Source: Rhodobacteraceae bacterium UBA996 (GTDB lineage Bacteria > Pseudomonadota > Alphaproteobacteria > Rhodobacterales > Rhodobacteraceae). From it: a stretch of 11,965 bases of DNA. Location of the stretch: contig DBBA01000238.1 in assembly GCA_002291955.1 (NCBI GenBank), positions 1 through 11,965 of the forward strand. Direction: 5' to 3'. The translations under genes were made by a program, and so were the position numbers. The notes below the pieces were generated by a model that was not told the DNA's origin, searched no databases, and was given only the letters and a program-made list of their open reading frames with translations. Each line of letters opens with the position of its first letter. The stretch's first letter is position 1. Shown here piece by piece: positions 6,959-11,965 of this stretch.

Positions 6959-8095
6959 TCAGGCCGGATCGCCGATCAGGACCGCGCGCCCAAGATCGCG
7001 CGCCCGAAGCCTTTCGATGCAGTCAAGGACCCGGGCACCCAGGTCGGGCGGGCAGAACATGCGTGCCAGCCAATCGGCGTCGGGCGGGCGAAACCTGCCG
7101 GCCAGAACATCATCGAGGGTCGCGACCACCCCGCTTCCCGCAAACAGCCGCCGCATGCCGGGGACCAGCGGATCAAGGTAGTTCTCCTCGTAGTCGAGGT
7201 AGACCTGCATCGGCACCCCCTCGCGGATCAGGTCGATTGCGGCGGTCGAGGTACAGGTCAGGCCCTGCCCGGCCCGCGACAGCGCATCGTCCATCGTCGC
7301 ATCCGACAGGCGCAGGTTGGGCGGCGGGTTCCGCAGCCCGGCCAAAAGCCCCGGGAAGTCCCAGCGTTCGCGGTGCAGGTGGCGGGAATTCTCGCCCGGC
7401 AGGTGGCGCAGCTTGACCCACACGGTCCGCGTCGGGTCGGCACGCGCAATTGCCGCAAGAAGCCGCAACATGTGCATCCGGCCGCGCCGCGACATGGGCG
7501 AGATCGCCTGGGCGAAGAACCACAGGTCGCGCGATGCGCGGGGGATGGCGGGTGTCCGGGGATGCAGGAACGCCGGATGACCGAAGGCAACCTGCTGCCA
7601 GGGCGGCGCGGTCCCGTCCACGACGGCGCGGCAGGCGTCCACATCACCCTGCGGCACGACCCAGATCGCGTCGGCGTGCGCGCGGTTGCGAAAACCCGTC
7701 TCGGGCGCGAAGTCGAGGCCCCCCTGAAACGCCAGCACCACCGGGCGATCCCCGCGCCACAGGATGTCGCGCCGCCGGACCATGTCGCGCAACGTGCCGA
7801 ACAGGCGCGAGGTCACGATGGCGTCGATCCCCGGCAGGTGGACGGGATCGCGGAACGCGTCCCGGCGCAGGACGGCATCGGGACCCTGCGGCAGATGGGC
7901 CAGAAGCTGCCGATCCGACAAGGCCGGATCATCCGCAACCCAGGCTAGAACCGGGTCGCAGGGCATGCCTGCCAGGCAATCCCGCATGCGCAGGGCAAAG
8001 AACAGGGTCGAATCGTCGACGAACGGCAGCAGCAGGCGCGGCGCGGGGATCGCGCGCGCGGGCACGCGCCCGGCGGCCGAGAACGGGAACGTCAT
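6959..8095 (-). CDS. Putative glycosyltransferase (possibly DUF6716-like)
   Basis: A 378-residue soluble protein without signal peptide or membrane segment. The C-terminal half contains TVWVKLRHLPGE (about residues 224-235), then GLTCTSTAAIDLIREGVP (278-295), then YLDYEENYLDP (299-309). A Ser/Thr followed by an Ala-rich helix and a GVP turn resembles the nucleotide-sugar binding region of GT-B glycosyltransferases, including sialyl- and glycerophosphotransferase-like enzymes. I think it is close to the DUF6716 putative glycosyltransferases, but that is from memory. There is no good ribosome binding site before the ATG; instead the start overlaps the stop of a small upstream reading frame as ATGA, so translation may be coupled. 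Acceptor and donor are unknown, and no surface-polysaccharide genes are in view. Confidence 0.6.
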   Translation of the reverse strand: MTFPFSAAGRVPARAIPAPRLLLPFVDDSTLFFALRMRDCLAGMPCDPVLAWVADDPALSDRQLLAHLPQGPDAVLRRDAFRDPVHLPGIDAIVTSRLFGTLRDMVRRRDILWRGDRPVVLAFQGGLDFAPETGFRNRAHADAIWVVPQGDVDACRAVVDGTAPPWQQVAFGHPAFLHPRTPAIPRASRDLWFFAQAISPMSRRGRMHMLRLLAAIARADPTRTVWVKLRHLPGENSRHLHRERWDFPGLLAGLRNPPPNLRLSDATMDDALSRAGQGLTCTSTAAIDLIREGVPMQVYLDYEENYLDPLVPGMRRLFAGSGVVATLDDVLAGRFRPPDADWLARMFCPPDLGARVLDCIERLRARDLGRAVLIGDPA

Positions 8096-8256
8096 GGCCG
8101 CAACGCCCGTTCGGCGACGGCAAGACGGGCCCGCTGCCGCCGGTCATGGGCGCGGTGCACTGGATGAAGCCGCAGCAGGGCGTGCCGTACCTGCCCGCGA
8201 ACGTGCTGCGCCACCCGCAGCAGCATCCGCAGCCGTGCGATCGCACCAGCACCCAT
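8092..8256 (-). CDS. Possible small Arg/Leu-rich protein, 54 residues, upstream of the glycosyltransferase
   Basis: A 54-codon frame fills most of the gap between the LacI-type gene and the glycosyltransferase. It starts MGAGAIARLRMLLRVAQHV and ends RLAVAERALRP. AGAAGG-like AGAAGG lies 9 nt before the ATG, and its TGA overlaps the ATG of the next gene (ATGA), the same junction type seen elsewhere in this window. About a dozen residues are Arg and several are His, so the product is strongly basic, with helical character. About three quarters of third codon positions are G or C, somewhat below neighbouring genes. I recognise no family. It could be a real small protein, a leader peptide for coupling, or chance in GC-rich DNA. 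Confidence 0.45.
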   Translation of the reverse strand: MGAGAIARLRMLLRVAQHVRGQVRHALLRLHPVHRAHDRRQRARLAVAERALRP

Positions 8257-8265
8257 CCATCCGCG

Positions 8266-8271
8266 CCTTCT
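8266..8271 (-). promoter_or_regulatory. Ribosome binding site for the 54-codon frame
   Basis: AGAAGG on the minus strand, 9 nt before the ATG at 8256. It is the main translation signal supporting that small frame. Confidence 0.4.
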
Positions 8272-8299
8272 GCCGGACCCGCGCCGCGGCCCCGCGCCG

Positions 8300-9328
8300 T
8301 CAGCTGCGCAGAAGCGTATCGCCGAATTCGATATGCGGGGTTAACACCGACCGGACCGGGTCGGCCTCGCCACCCAGCCCTTCGGCCACGATGCGGGCAG
8401 CCGCGCGGCCGATCTCGGCCCGGCAGGCATCCATCGTGGCCAGCCGCCGCGGCAGGCCTTCCAGCAGCTCGACCCCGTTGAACCCGGCAAGCCCGATCCG
8501 GCCGGGAATGTCGATCCCCTGCCCGATCAGCCACAACAGCCCGCCCGCTGCGATCATGTCGTTGGAATAGTATAGGAAATCCAGATCGGGTGAGCGGGCA
8601 AGGATGGCCTGCGTCATCTCGCGCCCCTTGGCCAGCGCGGAACCGCCCTCGTAGAACTCCTGATCGGCGACCTCGATCCCGGCCTTGGCCAGTGCTTCGG
8701 TGAACCCCTCGAACCGCTTCCGCGCCCGGTGATCAAGCGGCATCTTGGTGCCCAGGAACCCGATGCGCCGGTAACCCTGCTCCAGGATTGCCTGCGCCAT
8801 GACCCGCCCTGCCCGCCGGTGCGAGATGCCGACGACCGAGTCGATCGCGTCACCGTCCGCGTCCATGATCTCGACCACCGGCACCCCGGCCTGCGCCAGC
8901 ATCGCCCGCGCGGCATGCGAGTGCTCCAGTCCGGCGACGATCATGCCCGACGGCCGCCAGGACAGCATCTCGTAGATCACCCGCTCCTCGCGCGCAGGGA
9001 GATAATCGGTGACACCCACGACCGGTTGCAATGGCGTGCCGTCCAGCACCTCCGAGATGCCGGACATCACCTCGGGGAACACCATGTTCTTGAGCGACGG
9101 GATCACCACGCCCACCAGATTGACCCGGTTCGATGCCAGGGCCCCCGCGATCTTGTTCGGCACATAGCCAAGGTCCCGCGCGGCGGCCAGGACGCGGGCC
9201 CGCGTGCCATCCGACACGTCGCCCCGGCCCCGCAGGACCCGCGACACCGTCATCTCGCTGACCCCCGATGCCTCGGACACGTCGCGCAGGGTCAGCGGTC
9301 GGCGCGGTGGCGCTGGGTCGGTGGCCAC
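8300..9328 (-). CDS. LacI-family transcriptional regulator, GntR (gluconate)-like
   Basis: A 342-residue repressor-type protein. Residues about 11-65 hold the LacI helix-turn-helix and hinge: LTLRDVSEASGVSEMTVSRV, then GDVSDGTRARVLAAARDLGY and the PNKIAGALAS hinge helix. The rest is a periplasmic-binding-protein-like sensor. Stretches such as VGVVIPSLKNMVFPEV, MLSWRPSGMIVAGLEH and AGVPVVEIMD resemble E. coli GntR, the gluconate repressor, so a sugar acid is a plausible effector. The start is GTG at 9328 because AAAGGA lies 8 nt upstream and the helix-turn-helix begins close by. The open frame runs 47 codons further up but that extension looks non-coding. No gluconate gene is adjacent, so the target is unclear. 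Confidence 0.9.
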   Translation of the reverse strand: MATDPAPPRRPLTLRDVSEASGVSEMTVSRVLRGRGDVSDGTRARVLAAARDLGYVPNKIAGALASNRVNLVGVVIPSLKNMVFPEVMSGISEVLDGTPLQPVVGVTDYLPAREERVIYEMLSWRPSGMIVAGLEHSHAARAMLAQAGVPVVEIMDADGDAIDSVVGISHRRAGRVMAQAILEQGYRRIGFLGTKMPLDHRARKRFEGFTEALAKAGIEVADQEFYEGGSALAKGREMTQAILARSPDLDFLYYSNDMIAAGGLLWLIGQGIDIPGRIGLAGFNGVELLEGLPRRLATMDACRAEIGRAAARIVAEGLGGEADPVRSVLTPHIEFGDTLLRS

Positions 9329-9336
9329 GGTGTGCG

Positions 9337-9342
9337 TCCTTT
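9337..9342 (-). promoter_or_regulatory. Ribosome binding site deciding the GTG start of the LacI-type gene
   Basis: AAAGGA on the minus strand ends 8 nt before the GTG at 9328. It favours this start over an ATG at 9469, which would lie against the tRNA gene. Confidence 0.65.
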
Positions 9343-9413
9343 GCGGGGCGGTTCTGGGGGCATCTAAGGCCAAGCCCGCCCCTTGTGCAAACGGCACGTT
9401 CCATCGGCGGGGG

Positions 9414-9431
9414 ACCGCGAACGGTCGCGGT
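9414..9431. promoter_or_regulatory. 18-bp near-palindrome, candidate LacI-type operator
   Basis: ACCGCGAACGGTCGCGGT is symmetric except for one central pair, with the dinucleotide CG at its centre, as is usual for LacI-family operators. It sits in the gap between the LacI-type gene (start 9328) and the tRNA gene (9470), about 85 nt before the regulator start. It could mediate autoregulation. In DNA this rich in GC such a repeat can also occur by chance or act as an RNA hairpin. Confidence 0.35.
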
Positions 9432-9469
9432 GGACAGCCCCGCCGCGCGCAGGCAAAAGGGGCGCGCAT

Positions 9470-9545
9470 GGCCCCGTAGCTCAGGGGATAGAGCGACCGC
9501 CTCCTAAGCGGTAGGTCACAGGTTCGAATCCTGTCGGGGTCGCCA
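9470..9545 (+). tRNA. tRNA-Arg (anticodon CCT)
   Basis: A complete 76-nt cloverleaf. The acceptor stem GGCCCCG (9470-9476) pairs with CGGGGTC (9535-9541), with one G-U pair. The D stem is GCTC/GAGC, the anticodon stem ACCGC/GCGGT encloses the loop CTCCTAA, and the T stem ACAGG/CCTGT encloses TTCGAAT. The anticodon is CCT at 9503-9505, reading the rare Arg codon AGG. The discriminator G (9542) is followed by an encoded CCA (9543-9545). No duplicate of the 3' end and no integrase gene are seen nearby. Confidence 0.96.
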
Positions 9546-9565
9546 TGCCGACCGACACGTCCCGC

Positions 9566-9605
9566 CCCGCAGGCGCGGGCGTCGCGACCCGCGGGTCAGG
9601 CGGGG
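9566..9605. terminator. GC-rich inverted repeats between tRNA-Arg and the kinase 3' end
   Basis: CCCGC (9566-9570) pairs with GCGGG (9575-9579) around the loop AGGC, just after the tRNA. GACCCGCGGGTC (9586-9597) is a perfect 12-bp palindrome overlapping the kinase stop codon. CCCCGC at 9565 could also pair with GCGGGG at 9600. No T-tract follows on either strand, so a termination role is only possible. Confidence 0.3.
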
Positions 9606-10522
9606 TTCGCGGCCAGCAGCGCGTCGATCTCGGCCCGCGCGGGCATCGACGGTGCCGTGCCCGCCCGCGTGACCGAGATCGAGGCGGTGGCGCAGCCGAA
9701 GCGCACGGCGGCGACCGGGTCCGCGCCTTCGGCCAGGGCCACGGCGAAACCACCGTTGAAGGCATCACCCGCCCCCGTCGTCTCGACCACCGGACCGGCG
9801 CGGAACGTGGGCACATGGACCGTGCGCGTCTGGTCGCGGTACAGCGCGCCGCGTTCGCCCAGGGTGATGATCGCCGCACCGGCCCCCATGTCCATCAGCG
9901 CCTGCGCCGCCCGCGCCGCGGCGTCCGGCGTGTCCACCGGGATGCCGGTCAGGGCTTCGGCCTCGCTCTCGTTCGGGGTGACGATGTCGCACAGCGCCAG
10001 CATACCCTCGGGGATCGCGGCGGCCGGGGCGGGGTTCAGGATCGTGCGGGCGCCGCCCGCGCGGGCGATCTGCAAGGCGCGGTGCGCGGCCAGGATCGGC
10101 TGTTCCAGCTGGGTGACAAAGACCGCCGCCCCGCCGATCAGGTCGGCCCGCGCCCCGATGTCGGCCACCGAGATGCGCCCCGCCGCACCCGGCGCGATGA
10201 TGATGGCGTTGTTGCCCGTCGCCTGTTCCACGAAGATGTAGGCCGCACCCGTATAGCTGTCGGGATCCTCGGTGATCGCGGGGATCACGCCGGCCCGGGC
10301 CCAGGTCGCCCGCGCCATGTCGGCAAAGGGATCGCGGCCCAGGCGGCTGACGAAATGCACCTCGCCCCCCGCCATGGCCGCGGCGACGGCCTGGTTCGAC
10401 CCCTTGCCCCCCGGCCCCAGCGTAAAGCTGTGGCCCAGGATCGTCTCGCCCATCTTCGGCTGGCGGTCGGCGCGATAGGCGGTGTCGGCGACGAACACGC
10501 CCAGGATCACGATGCGGCCCAT
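9596..10522 (-). CDS. PfkB-family sugar kinase, ribokinase-like
   Basis: A 308-residue cytoplasmic sugar kinase with ribokinase motifs. GPGGKGSNQAVA (residues 37-48) is PfkB signature 1. Glu140 (QLEQP), NPAP (163-166), TPNESEAE (182-189) and TLGERGALY (220-228) follow, then TTGAGDAFNGGFA (248-260) with the catalytic base Asp253. It should phosphorylate a sugar with ATP. The N-terminal sugar-binding block reads GVFVAD where E. coli ribokinase has GSINAD; the Asn that contacts ribose is Val11 here, while Asp13 is kept. The substrate may therefore not be ribose. GGAGGA lies 9 nt before the ATG. It starts 5 nt after the FucU-like gene and is the last gene of a sugar-uptake operon. Confidence 0.9.
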   Translation of the reverse strand: MGRIVILGVFVADTAYRADRQPKMGETILGHSFTLGPGGKGSNQAVAAAMAGGEVHFVSRLGRDPFADMARATWARAGVIPAITEDPDSYTGAAYIFVEQATGNNAIIIAPGAAGRISVADIGARADLIGGAAVFVTQLEQPILAAHRALQIARAGGARTILNPAPAAAIPEGMLALCDIVTPNESEAEALTGIPVDTPDAAARAAQALMDMGAGAAIITLGERGALYRDQTRTVHVPTFRAGPVVETTGAGDAFNGGFAVALAEGADPVAAVRFGCATASISVTRAGTAPSMPARAEIDALLAANPA

Positions 10523-10527
10523 GTCGG

Positions 10528-10980
10528 TCAGTCCTCCGGCCCGATGACGCCCTTGCGCAGCAGGAAGCAGCCGTAGAACCGCCGCTCGCCGGTCTGGACC
10601 ACGGCATAGGCGGCGCGCGCGGCATCGTAGAAGGCGAACCGTTCGACGCCGACCATCGGGCGCGGGCGGCCCTCGGCGGCATCGATCGCCGCCTGAACCT
10701 CGGCCTGGACCGGCGGGATCACCGTGGGGTCGCCGACGATCTCCATCCGCACGGCAAAGTCATCGACAAAGGTATCCAGCGGCAGGACCGACAGGATCGA
10801 GGCGACCGCCTGCCCGGCGGTCAGGTTCTCCATCCGCAGGAGGCTGCCGTGCACAGTCGCCTGCGCCACCTGGTCGGCGGGAAAGTTCGTGTCGGCGATC
10901 ACCAGCACGTCGCCATGCCCCATCGCCCGCAGCACATACAGCACATCGGCGTTCAGCCGGTGGTCGATCCCCTTGAGCAT
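10528..10980 (-). CDS. FucU/RbsD-family sugar mutarotase
   Basis: A 150-residue protein of the RbsD/FucU family, which interconverts sugar anomers before phosphorylation. FucU-type features are MLKGIDHRLN at the start, MGHGDVLVIAD with the probable acid His22 and Asp30, RFAFYDAAR with Tyr118, and TGERRFYGCFLLRKGV (residues 130-145). The block after Asp30 reads TNFPADQ where E. coli FucU has AHFPAH, so two His positions differ. FucU fits better than RbsD overall. A strong GGAGG lies about 7 nt before the ATG. It starts 30 nt after the ABC ATPase gene and is followed 5 nt later by the kinase, so all three probably act on one sugar. Confidence 0.88.
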   Translation of the reverse strand: MLKGIDHRLNADVLYVLRAMGHGDVLVIADTNFPADQVAQATVHGSLLRMENLTAGQAVASILSVLPLDTFVDDFAVRMEIVGDPTVIPPVQAEVQAAIDAAEGRPRPMVGVERFAFYDAARAAYAVVQTGERRFYGCFLLRKGVIGPED

Positions 10981-11010
10981 GGCGCCCCCTCCCCTTGGCC
11001 GGTGCGGCGG

Positions 11011-11965
<955 letters not shown>

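Noticed and set aside
6935..7948. Long + strand frame opposite the glycosyltransferase-like gene
   Set aside because: No recognisable motifs and composition typical of an antisense shadow. The minus frame has a sensible start and hydrophobic pattern.
9329..9469. N-terminal extension of the LacI-type regulator up to the ATG at 9469
   Set aside because: The extension is Arg/Pro/Ala-rich without a domain, would abut the tRNA gene, and the GTG at 9328 has a good AAAGGA site.
9523..9596. Possible integration site of a mobile element at the tRNA-Arg 3' end
   Set aside because: tRNA-Arg(CCU) genes are common integration targets, but no repeat of the 3' end, integrase or composition shift is visible, and ordinary metabolic genes follow.
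9481..9879. Minus-strand frame ending in PTGFEPVTYRLGGGRSIP
   Set aside because: This is the antisense translation of the tRNA-Arg gene joined to a shadow of the kinase gene. The TGFEPVTYRL string is a well-known artefact of translating tRNA genes.

Overview
The window is very GC-rich and densely packed, with short intergenic gaps and strong G/C preference at third codon positions. Gene content and order suggest an alphaproteobacterium of the Rhodobacteraceae/Paracoccaceae type. This is inferred from protein character and neighbourhood, not from a database search. Most of it looks like ordinary chromosome. I see no insertion sequence, CRISPR array, integrase or phage gene.

Left part (1-3109): a small exported protein of unknown role (+), an MFS exporter (-), exodeoxyribonuclease III (+) and an SGNH/GDSL-type hydrolase (-). 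They alternate in strand, and both convergent pairs overlap at their stop codons (364-371 and 2474-2479).

Middle part (3198-6863, +): a tightly packed run of five genes. In order they are a CnoX-type thioredoxin-TPR chaperone, a Lon-substrate-binding-domain protein, a Trm112-like protein, an enolase-superfamily dipeptide epimerase (AEE or DgcA type) and a D-amino-acid transaminase. The last three junctions are 4-nt start/stop overlaps, so translation is probably coupled. The first three suggest protein quality control and translation. The last two suggest handling of D-amino acids from peptidoglycan peptides or D-glutamate.

Right-middle part (6959-9328, -): a LacI/GntR-like repressor, then a probable 54-codon small gene, then a glycosyltransferase-like protein. 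The small gene overlaps the glycosyltransferase start by ATGA. Upstream of the repressor lies an 18-bp near-palindrome with a central CG, a possible operator. Next to it is tRNA-Arg(CCU) on the + strand with an encoded CCA end.

Right end (9596-11965, -): an ABC-transporter ATPase of the UgpC/MalK type, cut by the window edge at its Walker A motif. It is followed by a FucU/RbsD-type mutarotase and a ribokinase-like PfkB kinase. Together they look like uptake, anomer conversion and phosphorylation of one sugar. The kinase lacks the Asn that ribokinase uses to bind ribose, so the sugar may not be ribose.
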